Positions 53,713 through 63,718 are shown, counted from the first letter of the stretch. The stretch is DNA of 64,000 nucleotides from Siphonobacter sp. SORGH_AS_0500 (GCF_002838835.1 NZ_NHPP01000007.1:1-64000), one strand, 5' to 3'. Numbers and translations are program-made. The notes: generated from the letters alone by a model not told the origin.

Positions 53713-55059
53713 ATGGCTCTCACTACCTTAACCGCTATCTCTCCCGTAGATGGCCGCTATCGCCGGGCGACGGAATCCCTGGCTCCCTTTTTCTCAGAGT
53801 TCGGGTTAATTCACTATCGGGTTCGGATTGAAATCGAATACTTTATTGCCCTTTGCGAATTGCCGCTTCCCCAACTGGCTCAGTTTGATACGGCTCTTTT
53901 TGGAAAGTTACGCTCCATTTATACAGAGTTTTCAGAAACGGACGCCCTCCGAATCAAAGAAATTGAGAAAACGACCAATCACGATGTGAAGGCCGTTGAA
54001 TACTTTATCAAGGAAAAACTTAAAGATCTGGACATTGAGCAGTATCTGGAGTTTATCCACTTTGGCTTAACGTCTCAGGACGTAAACAATACGGCTATCC
54101 CATTATCGCTAAAAGAAGCGATGGAGGCAGTCATTACTCCTGCCTTTGAGGAAGTTATCCACAAGTTAACCGAACGGTCTGAAAGCTGGAAAGACGTGGC
54201 TCTGCTGGCACGTACGCACGGTCAGCCCGCTTCTCCAACCCGTTTGGGCAAGGAGATTCTGGTATTCATCGAACGTATTAAACAGCAGCAGGCCCTGTTA
54301 ACCGCTATTCCACACGCGGCTAAGTTCGGTGGAGCAACGGGTAACTTCAATGCCCACTGGGTCGCTTACCCCGCTTTTAACTGGCCTGAGTTTGGGAATA
54401 CGTTTGTGGATAACTTGGGATTAACCCGTAGTAAGTACACCACTCAGATTGAACACTACGACCATCTGGCGGCTTTACTGGATACTTTGAAACGCCTGAA
54501 CACCATCCTCATTGATTTTTCTCGGGATGTGTGGACGTACGTTTCCATGAATTACTTCAAGCAAAAAATCAAAGCGGGGGAAGTCGGTTCTTCGGCGATG
54601 CCTCATAAGGTTAACCCCATTGATTTTGAAAATGCCGAAGGAAACTTCGGAGTGGCGAATGCCTTATACGAACACCTGTCGGCCAAGTTACCTATTTCAC
54701 GTTTGCAACGCGATCTGACTGATTCAACGGTACTTCGGAATTTGGGTATGCCTTTGGCTCACACACTGATCGCTCTGAAATCTTTACTTCGCGGCATTGA
54801 CAAATTGGAATTAAATCAGGCGGCCATCGATGCCGACCTAGAGGCCAACTGGGCCGTAGTAGCCGAAGCAATTCAGACGGTATTACGTCGCGAAAGTTAT
54901 CCACAACCTTATGAAGCTCTCAAAGCCCTGACCCGGAAGAACGAAGCGATCACTGAAAAAACGATTGCTGAGTTTATTGAGACTCTGGATGTGTCAGAAG
55001 CCATAAAAGCCGAATTGAGAGCCATTTCGCCCTTTAATTACCTCGGTGTACTTGAATAA
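53713..55059 (+). CDS. purB: Adenylosuccinate lyase
   Basis: Lyase acting twice in purine biosynthesis (SAICAR and adenylosuccinate cleavage). The 448-residue form starts at the ATG at 53713 (MALTTLTAISPVDGRYR). The fumarase-superfamily signature GSSAMPHKVNPIDFENAEGN, with its catalytic Ser loop, and FIHFGLTSQDVNNTAIPLSL are present. This is the long PurB group found in proteobacteria and Bacteroidota. Monocistronic. Confidence 0.97.
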   Translation: MALTTLTAISPVDGRYRRATESLAPFFSEFGLIHYRVRIEIEYFIALCELPLPQLAQFDTALFGKLRSIYTEFSETDALRIKEIEKTTNHDVKAVEYFIKEKLKDLDIEQYLEFIHFGLTSQDVNNTAIPLSLKEAMEAVITPAFEEVIHKLTERSESWKDVALLARTHGQPASPTRLGKEILVFIERIKQQQALLTAIPHAAKFGGATGNFNAHWVAYPAFNWPEFGNTFVDNLGLTRSKYTTQIEHYDHLAALLDTLKRLNTILIDFSRDVWTYVSMNYFKQKIKAGEVGSSAMPHKVNPIDFENAEGNFGVANALYEHLSAKLPISRLQRDLTDSTVLRNLGMPLAHTLIALKSLLRGIDKLELNQAAIDADLEANWAVVAEAIQTVLRRESYPQPYEALKALTRKNEAITEKTIAEFIETLDVSEAIKAELRAISPFNYLGVLE

Positions 55060-55270
55060 GTCTAAAAATCAGGTTTCGTTCGATTTGTGGACAACAATTT
55101 TGAGTGTGGAAAAATATGTGGATAAGTTGTTGATTTTCAAAAATTAAGGGTGGATAAATAATCGGTTTTAAGGCTCTGAGAATTGAATAAAAATTTAGAG
55201 TTGGGCAGTTGAGCATACGTATCGAATTCTCAGTGACCCATTTTCCACCGAGTTATAAGATTTTGGAAGC

Positions 55271-55308
55271 ATCCCCGTTTGGTAGCTGTACCATTCGGGG
55301 ATTTTTTC
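55271..55308 (+). terminator. Terminator ahead of sbcD
   Basis: Stem ATCCCCG (55271-55277) with CGGGGAT (55296-55302), inner GGTA/TACC, then TTTTT. It lies 210 bp past purB; the interval also holds DnaA-box-like sites (for example the perfect TGTGGATAA at 55117). Confidence 0.6.
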
Positions 55309-55333
55309 TAAGCGATTGTTTTATTTTTGAAGA

Positions 55334-56542
55334 ATGAAGATTTTGCACACAGCCGACTGGCATTTAGGAAAGAGACTTTACCAAACGGACTTGCTTGAAG
55401 ACAGCCGTCGGTTTGTGGACTGGTTGTTGCAGACCATCGAAGAACGGCAAATTGATGTGTTACTCGTTGCGGGGGATATTTTCGACACGGCTAACCCTTC
55501 TACGGAAGCGATGCAGGTGTATTACGATTTTCTCAGAAAATTAATACGTCTGAAATGTCGGCTGATTATTACGGGTGGTAACCACGACTCGGCGGCGGTC
55601 CTCAATGGCCCCCGCGAGTTACTGGCCTTATTGGATGTACACGTCATTGGCGGAGCCTGTGATGATTGTCACGAAGAAGTCCTTCCCCTACTCGACCGTC
55701 ATGGAAAACTTCAGGCTGCCGTCGCCGCCGTTCCTTTCCTGCGGGATCGGGATTTGAAACGTTCGGTGGAAGGCGAAACCTTTGAAGATCGCCGTATGGC
55801 CGTTCGGGCGGGTATTCAGCGTCGATACGACCAGGTGCATGCTCATGGCCGAAAAACCTACGCTGATGTACCCCTTTTAGGCATGGGTCATTTGTTTGTG
55901 AATGGCTCTGCTACGTCCGACAACGACGAAAAACTGCATAGCATTGGTACACTCGATTTGTTTGAGGTAAGTCTTTTCCCTGCTTTCGATTACCTGGCTT
56001 TGGGACATATCCACAGACCTCAAATGTTAGGGAAAAAGGAGTATGTTCGTTACTCGGGCTCGCCCGTAGCTCTCAGCTTTAGTGAAAGACTGGATGAGAA
56101 ATTAGTTATCCACATCGAGATAAAGAATAATAAGATTATTGATATTCAGGAAGTTAACATTCCTAAATTTCGCCAGCTACGCCGATTCAGGGGGTCATTC
56201 ACCGAGATAGAAACGCTATTGAATAGTTATCAACATTCGGATGAGTTATCCACATTAGCTGAAATAGAAATCCACGAAGAGCATCGCGATCCGGCATTGA
56301 TTGATCAGGCAAAGGCTTATTTTTTGAAACTGAACCATTCTCACCTTTCCGTGTTGAACTGGCGATTCAAATTCCAGCAACAACTCAAAACGACTGATGA
56401 ATTATTCGGTGAAACCATGGCTTTGCCCGAGCTGGCTCCTGCTCAGGTATTTGAGCAGTGGTTGCAGGAAAATGCTGGTTCTGACGAATCCAAAGTCTTA
56501 TTAACGGAAGCTTTCCACGAGTTGATGAATTCGGTGCAGTAA
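55334..56542 (+). CDS. sbcD: Exonuclease SbcD (Mre11-like nuclease subunit)
   Basis: A 402-residue Mre11-type metallophosphoesterase that with SbcC cleaves DNA hairpins and palindromes. Metal motifs: Asp8/His10 (LHTADWHLG), Asp48 (VAGDIFDTA), Asn83-His84 (GGNHDSA), and the ALGHIHRPQ histidine. Followed by sbcC 35 bp downstream, clearly one operon. Notable in a window rich in long perfect palindromes. Confidence 0.96.
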   Translation: MKILHTADWHLGKRLYQTDLLEDSRRFVDWLLQTIEERQIDVLLVAGDIFDTANPSTEAMQVYYDFLRKLIRLKCRLIITGGNHDSAAVLNGPRELLALLDVHVIGGACDDCHEEVLPLLDRHGKLQAAVAAVPFLRDRDLKRSVEGETFEDRRMAVRAGIQRRYDQVHAHGRKTYADVPLLGMGHLFVNGSATSDNDEKLHSIGTLDLFEVSLFPAFDYLALGHIHRPQMLGKKEYVRYSGSPVALSFSERLDEKLVIHIEIKNNKIIDIQEVNIPKFRQLRRFRGSFTEIETLLNSYQHSDELSTLAEIEIHEEHRDPALIDQAKAYFLKLNHSHLSVLNWRFKFQQQLKTTDELFGETMALPELAPAQVFEQWLQENAGSDESKVLLTEAFHELMNSVQ

Positions 56543-56577
56543 AGCCTGAATTCATTCCCTGATGATCCAACATCCGA

Positions 56578-59500
56578 ATGCGTATTTTAAAAGTTAGTTT
56601 CGAGAATATTAACTCCTTACGGGGCCAGCATACCATTGATTTTCAGAATGAAGCTGCGTTTCGCAACTCCAATCTTTTTGCCATTACCGGCCCCACCGGA
56701 GCGGGGAAAACCACAATTCTCGACGTAATTACCCTGGCTTTGTATCACCGAACGCCTCGATTGGGAGAGGTCAATAGTAATCTGCTGGAAAAACTGGGAG
56801 GTATTCTCACCCGGGATACCAATCAGGCTTATGCGGAAGTTAGCTTTACCACGCCACGAGGGTCGTACCGGGCCAAGTGGAGTTTACAGCGGGAAATCAT
56901 CAGCCGGGGAGCTAATAAAGGACAGTCCCGACTGGATGAATACGCTGAAATTGCTGATTTAGAAAGTAATACCATTCTGGCCTCGAAGAAAAAGAAGGAA
57001 GTTCAGGAAGAAATCCGAAAACGGGTTGGGCTGGATTATGAACAATTTGTCAAAGCCATCTTGCTTTCGCAGGGCGACTTTGCGGCTTTTCTGAAAGCCA
57101 GACGCGAAGAACGGGCGGAGTTACTCGAACGGATTACGGGTACGGAGATCTACCGGAAACTCGGTATGGAAGCTTTTTCCCGCTGGCACGATCACCATAA
57201 AAAAGAAATCGAAAGCAAACAACAAAGCCTTGATCTTCAGAAAATTCTTACGGAAGAAGAGCTAAAAGTCTTGCTGGAAGAAATAGAAAAGCACGAAGAG
57301 TTATACCGAGTATCTGAAACAAAACGAAAATCGCTGGAAGTACAGGTGCAGCGAAAAAAGCGGATTCGGGAAATTCAGACTGCTCTCGACGTACTGCATC
57401 AGAGAGAATACCCACGTTGGAATGTGGATAAACAAACCTTTGATACGCAGGATGCTCTGGTCCTGGAACGGCATGAACGAGTCCAGCAATTTTCAGAACC
57501 GCTTACGAACTATCAGCTACAGGAGCAAAGCCTGAAAAGCACTAAGCTTCAGTGGGAACGGATTACCAAAGAGCAGGCACTGGCTCAGCAAAACCAGAAG
57601 CAGTTACTATCAGACATTGCAGGATTAGTAACGGAATTAGTGACGGCCCAGTCAGCTCAGCGAAGTATTGAGGTTTTCGGGAAAAAGTGAGCCAGAGTTA
57701 CACGGATCAGCAGATGGCCAGCCAGAACTGGGGAACGGCTAAAAATCAGGCGTTTGAGTTACTAACCAAAACCCAGTCGCCCGAAATTCAGTCCTTCTGG
57801 AGCCGTGGAGCGTACGCCGATTGTCTCAGTATTTCCCGCGAAGCCTGGCAGGAAATTAATCAACGCAAAACGGAACTTCAGCAGTTATACCAACTAGACA
57901 AGAACACCGATGTCCAAACGCTTCGCCAAGAGTCGATGCAACGGCGGGAAGCGTATCAACAACTGGAAATTCAGGTTCGACATTACGAAAATCTCCGAAA
58001 GCGATTAACGGATTATGATCGGCAAGTGGAAGAACAACGAAAGTTAATCCACGAACAATTACCACTTATCCACAAATCCACACAAGAGGTAACAGAAGCC
58101 AGAAATCTACTACAAATCGCTCAGGAAGAACAACTTAACTTTATTAGGGAAACATCAATTCCCCGGTTACGCACAGAGTTATCCACAGAACAGCCTTGTC
58201 CGGTGTGTGGATCAACACACCATCCCGTTTTGTTGAAAACGGATGAAGAAGATCACTTCAGTGTGGATACCTATTTGCGGGAACTGGAAAATTTAAAGGC
58301 CCGTTTCGAAGCCCGGGAAAGAAATCTGGCGACCCTGGAAACCCGTTTGCGTCAACTGGAAAATGATAGAAAAGGAATTGAGGTAAAGATTCAGACGTTA
58401 GAGGCAGAGAAAGCCAATGCTCAAACGGAAGAAAAACCCATTATTCAGGTGATCAGTAAGTGGAAAGCTGATTTAAAGATTGAAAAAATTGGCAAGTCCG
58501 AAGAAGTCCGGGATTGGTTGCAAAAAGAAACCGAGCGTTTCCAGCACTTGGAAGAATTACTGAAAATTCAGGAGAAGAGTGAAAGTCTGGCTCAATTTGG
58601 CCGCCATCTGAAAGAAGGACTGTCTTACTTCCAGAAACACCAGGAACTAACGGACGCGTTAAAAAAGCTTTACGTAAAAGACATCAAGTTTCTGGCGGGC
58701 GATTGTGACGGGTTACTTCAGAAACTGGTGCATAAGTCCTATTCTCCTGAACAATATACACAGGAGTTAGAAGAATGTCAGCAAAGTTATATACAGGCTG
58801 AAATAGCATTTAAAAGCCTGAAAGATAAACTATTAACAGAGTTATCCACATTTGGATTTAGTTCAGTGGAAGAAGCCAGAGCCGCGTTACTTTCACCGGA
58901 TAACCACCGAAAATTAACGCAACAAAAAGAACAACTTGTTCAACGAAAAACGCAGCTCGATACCCAACTGGATACCTTAACTCAGGAAATAACGCTTCTT
59001 CAGGAACAGGATGAGGCAGCGATTGAGATTTCCACTTTACTAACGGAAATTGAAACGCACAGCATGGTTGAACGGGAGTATCTGCAAAAAATAGGAGGCT
59101 GGAAGCAATCGCTGAAAGACAATGAAGTCAGTCGGACTGAGCACGCCAAAAGGCTTGAAGAGATTGCGGAACTGGAACAACGTTATAAAAATGGCGGTTA
59201 TTAGCCGAAGGTCTGGGGGATCGGGAAGGGAAAAAATTCAATCAGTTTGCTCAGAAATTAACGCTGGCTAATCTGGCTCGTTCGGCCAATAGTCGACTGA
59301 AAGATTTATCGGATCGATACCTATTGTTGCCGCCCGAAGGAGACGAAGAAAACCTTTGGGTGCTGGATCGAAACTTCGACGAACGCCGGGCCGTTTCTAC
59401 CCTATCCGGGGGCGAAACCTTTCTGGTGAGTCTGGCTCTGGCTTTGGGACTTAGCGATATGGTATCGAAAAACGTTCGGATTGAAAGTTTATTCATCGAT

Positions 59501-59689
59501 GAAGGCTTTGGTACACTAGATCCCGATACGCTGGAAATTGCTCTGGGAACACTCGAAAAACTCCAGGCGGAATCTAACCGCATGATCGGGATTATCTCGC
59601 ACGTAGAGGCCTTAAAAGAACGCATTACAACGCAGATTCAGTTGCGGAAACAAGCCAGTGGATTTAGCGAAATGGAAATCGTAGGATAA
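56578..59689 (+). CDS. sbcC: Exonuclease SbcC (Rad50-like ATPase subunit), two 1-bp deletions
   Basis: Rad50-type SMC-like ATPase of the SbcCD complex. Seen as three frames. N-terminal: Walker A GPTGAGKTTILD and the first coiled coil. Middle: the zinc hook CPVC (Cys541/Cys544 in the restored protein) between two long coiled coils. C-terminal: signature LSGGETFLVSLALALG and Walker B LFIDEGFGTLD. The frames join if one A is added to the run at 57682-57686 (giving FGKKVSQSY) and one to the run at 59187-59191 (giving RYKKWRLLAEGLGD), making 1037 residues, normal for the family. Three perfect TTATCCACA boxes lie in the middle part. Confidence 0.93.
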
Positions 59690-59742
59690 ACTAAAACCCT
59701 TTGGCTAAGGTTGTTACTAGTAAGATTTAAAATTAATACCAT

Positions 59743-60507
59743 ATGTCGATTACATCGCAGGCAGAAATGGCCGGAATGAAGGAGGTAAGTCAGGCCGTAG
59801 CTCTTACCCTGAAGGAAATGCGGACATACGCAAAACCGGGTATGACGACGAAGGAACTGGATAATTTTGGTGGAAAAATCTTAAAGGAACTCGGAGCTAA
59901 ATCGGCTCCCAGGGCTTCTTACGGTTTCCCGGGCTGGACTTGCATCAGTGTGAATAATGAGGTGGCTCACGGCATTCCTTCGGCTAAGAAAATACTCCGC
60001 GAAGGCGATCTCGTCAACGTAGATGTATCAGCTGAGTTGAATGGTTTCTGGGCGGATAATGGCGGTTCGTTTGTGTTAGGAAACGATGCCAGGAATCACC
60101 AGCGGTTAGTAGATACTTCGAAGCAAATCCTCCATAAAGCGATTCACCAGATCAAAACGGGTGTTCGGATTGCAGATATTGGCTTACTGATTGAAACAGA
60201 AGCTAAAAAGGCGGGCTACCGGGTTATTAAAAACCTGGCGGGGCATGGCATTGGCCGCAAATTACACGAAGAACCCAGCGAGATTCTGAACTGTTATAAT
60301 CCGCATAACAAATCCCGATTCAAGAAAAATGCGGTAGTAGCTATCGAAACGTTTATCTCTACGCATTCCATTTACGCCGATGAGGCCGGAGACGGCTGGA
60401 CTTTACTCGGCAATCGCGGTGGTTATGTAGCTCAACACGAGCATACCATTGTGGTAACAGACGATAAGCCCGTGATTCTGACAGAAGCTAACGAAATCTG
60501 GAGCTGA
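59743..60507 (+). CDS. map: Type I methionine aminopeptidase
   Basis: Removes the initiator Met from nascent proteins. The 254-residue enzyme shows the five metal ligands: VDVSAELNGFWADN (two Asp), GHGIGRKLHEEP (His), VVAIETFIS (Glu) and QHEHTIVV (Glu), plus VNNEVAHGIPS with the substrate His. The second Asp sits in ADNGGSF rather than GDTxxTF, slightly divergent. The HEEP and late GNRGGYVAQHEH segments agree with the type Ia layout. Stand-alone gene after sbcC. Confidence 0.93.
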   Translation: MSITSQAEMAGMKEVSQAVALTLKEMRTYAKPGMTTKELDNFGGKILKELGAKSAPRASYGFPGWTCISVNNEVAHGIPSAKKILREGDLVNVDVSAELNGFWADNGGSFVLGNDARNHQRLVDTSKQILHKAIHQIKTGVRIADIGLLIETEAKKAGYRVIKNLAGHGIGRKLHEEPSEILNCYNPHNKSRFKKNAVVAIETFISTHSIYADEAGDGWTLLGNRGGYVAQHEHTIVVTDDKPVILTEANEIWS

Positions 60508-60524
60508 TTTTAAGATAATTAATG

Positions 60525-60547
60525 GATGCCAGCTTTTCGCTGGCATC
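60525..60547. repeat. Hairpin repeat, copy 3
   Basis: GATGCCAGC/GCTGGCATC stem with loop TTTTC, 17 bp past map; same design as the two hairpins near 23.4-23.5 kb. Probably also terminates map. Confidence 0.65.
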
Positions 60548-60621
60548 TATACTTCTCAAAAGTTGTAAAATGGGGCACGCTGCTTTTTGGAAAGATATAA
60601 GAGTAAAATACTGATAACCGT

Positions 60622-61113
60622 TTACTGACGTTTCAATAACGCTTTCTGTAGATAATCAACGGAAAAAGTGGTAACGGGCTGAACACTTCCTTTTTTCCCG
60701 GAAGTAACTTCAAAAACTAATTCGTCGCCCTTTAGTTCATACGTTGACGTCAACGTAATTCCTTCGGTTTCAAAAAGGCTAAATAGTTTATTTTCAAAAC
60801 GATAGGAAGGTAATGCAGTACCATCTCCTTCATCAATGACGTAATGACCTTTGCTCTCGTCAACTATCTTCAATGTATAGTCTTTAACTGCGGGATGCTT
60901 GGTGGATAAGTATTCCGTTTTCCACAACCAGACCTGAGGGTCCTGCGTTTCGGCTACGGTTAACAGAATCTTGACGCTATCTTTCAGCTGCCCTTTCTGA
61001 TACATCCGCATCATACCTTCCCACTTTCCAAGACACGCTTTACCAAATGAAACCTGAGCTTTTACGGAGCTTAGCGAAGCCATGATTAAGAAAAGTAAAA
61101 GTCTGGTTTTCAT
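60622..61113 (-). CDS. Hypothetical secreted protein
   Basis: A 163-residue exported protein with signal MKTRLLLFLIMASLSSVKAQ. The mature part is beta-rich (WKTEYLSTKHPAVKDYTL, STYELKGDELVFEV), fitting a lipocalin-like or small beta-sandwich protein. No family is recognised. It ends next to a gene-poor stretch before Sua5. Confidence 0.7.
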   Translation of the reverse strand: MKTRLLLFLIMASLSSVKAQVSFGKACLGKWEGMMRMYQKGQLKDSVKILLTVAETQDPQVWLWKTEYLSTKHPAVKDYTLKIVDESKGHYVIDEGDGTALPSYRFENKLFSLFETEGITLTSTYELKGDELVFEVTSGKKGSVQPVTTFSVDYLQKALLKRQ

Positions 61114-61176
61114 AAGGTTGTAGAGATTTCTTAGGTAAAGAAGCGATAAATCGCGTCTGGATTAACAAGGGTAATA

Positions 61177-61200
61177 GCTATAGGGAATTCAACTATAGCC
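61177..61200. repeat. GCTATAG inverted repeat
   Basis: GCTATAG and CTATAGC flank a GGGAATTCAA-type loop between the secreted-protein gene and Sua5. A nearby piece (61143-61158, GCGATAAATCGCGTCT) resembles the palindromic element at 53546. Confidence 0.5.
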
Positions 61201-61221
61201 GAGTGACGGCGTGTTTGGGTA

Positions 61222-62157
61222 TCATAAAGCCGCTGCCCGTCGGATACGGTCATTAATGGCTACACCTAAATCCTGCTCGGGTAATAATTCGGCGTAAATA
61301 TGATCCAAGTCCAGGGCATCGAGTCTTCGCATGGCCGCAAATAGCTGGCGGGCTGCTTCGGCGTAATTACCCGTAGGCGAAAGAATTTCCTGATGGATAA
61401 AGCCATAATCGGTTTGAAAACCAAGGATTCCGATCCGATCTGACGGCAGTAACGTTTCCAGTTCTCCATGAATTGAAAGCGGCGTGCGAGGGGCGTAATG
61501 ACTTTTCAACATCCCCGGAGCCTGTGGATTAGAGCTGGAATGGGCCCTCACCTCGACAGTTCCAATCAAAGCCTCAATCGCTTCAATGGGTGTTCCTCCT
61601 TTTCGGTACACGATAACGTCATCGCCTTCAAAACCGACAATGGTAGATTCTACCCCAATTTCGCAAGGGCCACCGTCTAAAATATACGGAATCTTATCGC
61701 CTAACTGCTGCTCGACGTGCTCAGCCGTCGTTGGACTTATGTAGCCGAAGGGATTCGCACTGGGAGCGGCCAGGGGGAAAGGTAACTGTTCGAGCAAAGA
61801 GCGAGTCAATGCATGCTGAGGAATGCGGACGGCCACGGTATCCAGCCCACTAGTTACCAAATCCGGGATTTGCGGGGCTTTGGGTAAAAGGAAAGTAAGC
61901 GGACCGGGTGTTAATTTTTCAGCTAGTAATAGAGCCTTCTCGGGAATGTCACGAACAAACTCCTGTAAACGTTCAAATGAATTGGTGTGGATAATAAGCG
62001 GATCAAAAGCCGGACGATTTTTTACCCGGAAAATGGAAAGTACGGCCTCTTCATTCAAAGCATTACCTGCCAGTCCGTAGACTGTTTCCGTTGGAATACC
62101 CACCAATGCTCCTGCTTCCAGAAGCTCTTTCGCCCGTTGCAAATCCGTCCCGATCAT
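61222..62157 (-). CDS. L-threonylcarbamoyladenylate synthase (Sua5/YrdC family)
   Basis: Makes threonylcarbamoyl-AMP for the universal t6A37 tRNA modification. At 311 residues it is a Sua5-type protein: YrdC domain (about 1-200, with GIPTETVYGLAGNA and LSAPSANPFG-type motifs) plus the Sua5 C-terminal domain (about 215-311, with the linker SHYAPRTPLSIHG). The YrdC part is complete. Transcribed on the minus strand upstream of the secreted-protein gene. Confidence 0.93.
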   Translation of the reverse strand: MIGTDLQRAKELLEAGALVGIPTETVYGLAGNALNEEAVLSIFRVKNRPAFDPLIIHTNSFERLQEFVRDIPEKALLLAEKLTPGPLTFLLPKAPQIPDLVTSGLDTVAVRIPQHALTRSLLEQLPFPLAAPSANPFGYISPTTAEHVEQQLGDKIPYILDGGPCEIGVESTIVGFEGDDVIVYRKGGTPIEAIEALIGTVEVRAHSSSNPQAPGMLKSHYAPRTPLSIHGELETLLPSDRIGILGFQTDYGFIHQEILSPTGNYAEAARQLFAAMRRLDALDLDHIYAELLPEQDLGVAINDRIRRAAAL

Positions 62158-62256
62158 TTTCTTAGTTTACTGTTTTCTGTCTCGGGTTTTCAGTTTTTAG
62201 GCTGTTTATACCCTCTAATCATTACAAAAATACGGCAAAGCATTTTCATTTTATAA

Positions 62257-62288
62257 AGAAAAACGACCTGCGTCAGAGCAGGTCGTTT
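62257..62288 (-). terminator. Terminator of the SIMPL gene
   Basis: Stem AAACGACCTGC (62261-62271) with GCAGGTCGTTT (62278-62288); the A run at 62257-62263 is a T tract on the minus strand. Confidence 0.85.
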
Positions 62289-62309
62289 AAGTACTTAAGT
62301 AAATCAGTA

Positions 62310-63029
62310 TTATTTAATTCGGAATATAACCTGAATGCGAGAGGTAAACTTCACCTTTTGGTATTCCAGATCGCTATCAGCAACCTCAGCGGTACTTGCA
62401 TCTGCTTTCATTAGAGCCATCCGAGGCATAGCCATGTATTGTGGATAAATATCGCCGTCTTCAACTTCGTGAATTTCCAGCACTTCACCCAATTTTCCGC
62501 CTAAAGCCTCCACCATGTACGTGGCTTTCTCGCGGGCCTCTTGCAGAGCTTTGATTTTGTTATCCTTACGTAACTGCTCTTTTTTCGAGTAGTCTACCCG
62601 GCTGATGCGGGTGCTGCTTACCCCACGGGAATCTACTTTTGAGAGCAAGTTATCCACATTATATAATTTTGAAAGTTTCAGTTGATACTGTTTGCTTTCC
62701 AGGAACTGAGCGGGGTTTTTCTTTTTGCCCACGCTGCTCTGATAACCTGAAATTCCCTGAATACTCAGAGCCTCTTTAGGCAAGCCCGCTGCCTGAACGG
62801 ACTGAGCTAACTGTTTTTCGAGAATATCAATGGTCACTTTATCTTTTTGATTTTTCTCGTCGTTGTAATATTCCTTAAGAGTAATGCTCAAATAAAACTC
62901 ATCGGGGTCCACTTCAACTTCGGAAGTGCCCGTGATCTCGATTTTACGAACGGGTTCTTTATCCACATTTTGAGCGAAAAGGGTAGTACTGAATAATAAG
63001 GTTCCGGCAAGCAAAAGAATGTTTTTCAT
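62310..63029 (-). CDS. SIMPL (DUF541) domain periplasmic protein
   Basis: A 239-residue exported protein with signal MKNILLLAGTLLFSTTLFAQ, then the SIMPL/DUF541 domain (IEITGTSEVEVDPDEFYLSI to the end) known from BP26/OMP28-type channel-like oligomers. Perfect TTATCCACA boxes fall inside at 62648 and 62959. Function of the family is unclear. Confidence 0.9.
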   Translation of the reverse strand: MKNILLLAGTLLFSTTLFAQNVDKEPVRKIEITGTSEVEVDPDEFYLSITLKEYYNDEKNQKDKVTIDILEKQLAQSVQAAGLPKEALSIQGISGYQSSVGKKKNPAQFLESKQYQLKLSKLYNVDNLLSKVDSRGVSSTRISRVDYSKKEQLRKDNKIKALQEAREKATYMVEALGGKLGEVLEIHEVEDGDIYPQYMAMPRMALMKADASTAEVADSDLEYQKVKFTSRIQVIFRIK

Positions 63030-63169
63030 GACTTTGTGTAATTAATTGGTTTTTGAATCATTTCACCCTTTGGATGCAAGCGACTCAAAAATTCCATAAA
63101 AGAAGGTTGTTAATGAAAGTTAAAGAAAATAGTACTCTGATAATCAATTAAATAATAACAAAAATAATT

Positions 63170-63646
63170 TCAAATTCTGTTAACCACAGAGTTATCCACA
63201 CACTGATTTAATAACTCCTGCTGAGTTAAGTTGAGTGAAGGATGCATAAAATCCGGGGCGATCTCAGCGAGCGGAGCCAGCGTAAACCGACGCTCGGGAA
63301 TGTACGGATGTGGCACCTTCAACTGAGGCAAGTCTAAAATTTCTGAGCCATAATACAGCAAGTCAATATCCAGTAAACGAGCTCCCCATTTCTCCTTCCG
63401 AACTCGCCCCATTTCAATTTCAATGGCCTGCGTCTGGGCGAGTACCTCCAATGGTTGTAATGCCGTTGAAAGTAATAAAACCTGATTCAGAAAATTAGGC
63501 TGATCCGTCAAGCCCCAGGCCGCCGTTTCCCACAGACTGGATTGTAAAGTAACCGTTCCAACCCGTTCGGAAAGCAGCTCAATAGCCCGCCGAAAAGTCT
63601 CCTGACGATCCCCCAAATTAGCCCCCAAAAGCAAAAAAATATCCAA
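63170..63646 (-). CDS. folK: 6-hydroxymethyl-7,8-dihydropterin pyrophosphokinase
   Basis: Folate pathway enzyme of 158 residues. Landmarks: FLLLGANLGDRQETF, WGLTDQPNFLNQVLLL, and the pyrophosphokinase segment RKEKWGARLLDIDLLYYG and HPYIPERRFTLAPLAE. The start is a TTG at 63646, since no ATG or GTG is in frame before the stop at 63662-63664; a homopolymer error could also hide an ATG here. A TTATCCACA box lies at 63192, in its 3' end. Confidence 0.93.
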   Translation of the reverse strand: MDIFLLLGANLGDRQETFRRAIELLSERVGTVTLQSSLWETAAWGLTDQPNFLNQVLLLSTALQPLEVLAQTQAIEIEMGRVRKEKWGARLLDIDLLYYGSEILDLPQLKVPHPYIPERRFTLAPLAEIAPDFMHPSLNLTQQELLNQCVDNSVVNRI

Positions 63647-63718
63647 ATTACTAACGAGAAATTAAGGTGAGAACAAAATAACCAACGGAAAACTGCAAAC
63701 TAAAAACGGACAACTCAT

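Noticed and set aside
9277..59191. Programmed ribosomal frameshifting as the explanation of the split genes
   Set aside because: Eight independent sites in unrelated genes share only a short homopolymer and a lost base; no common slippery heptamer with a following pseudoknot was seen.
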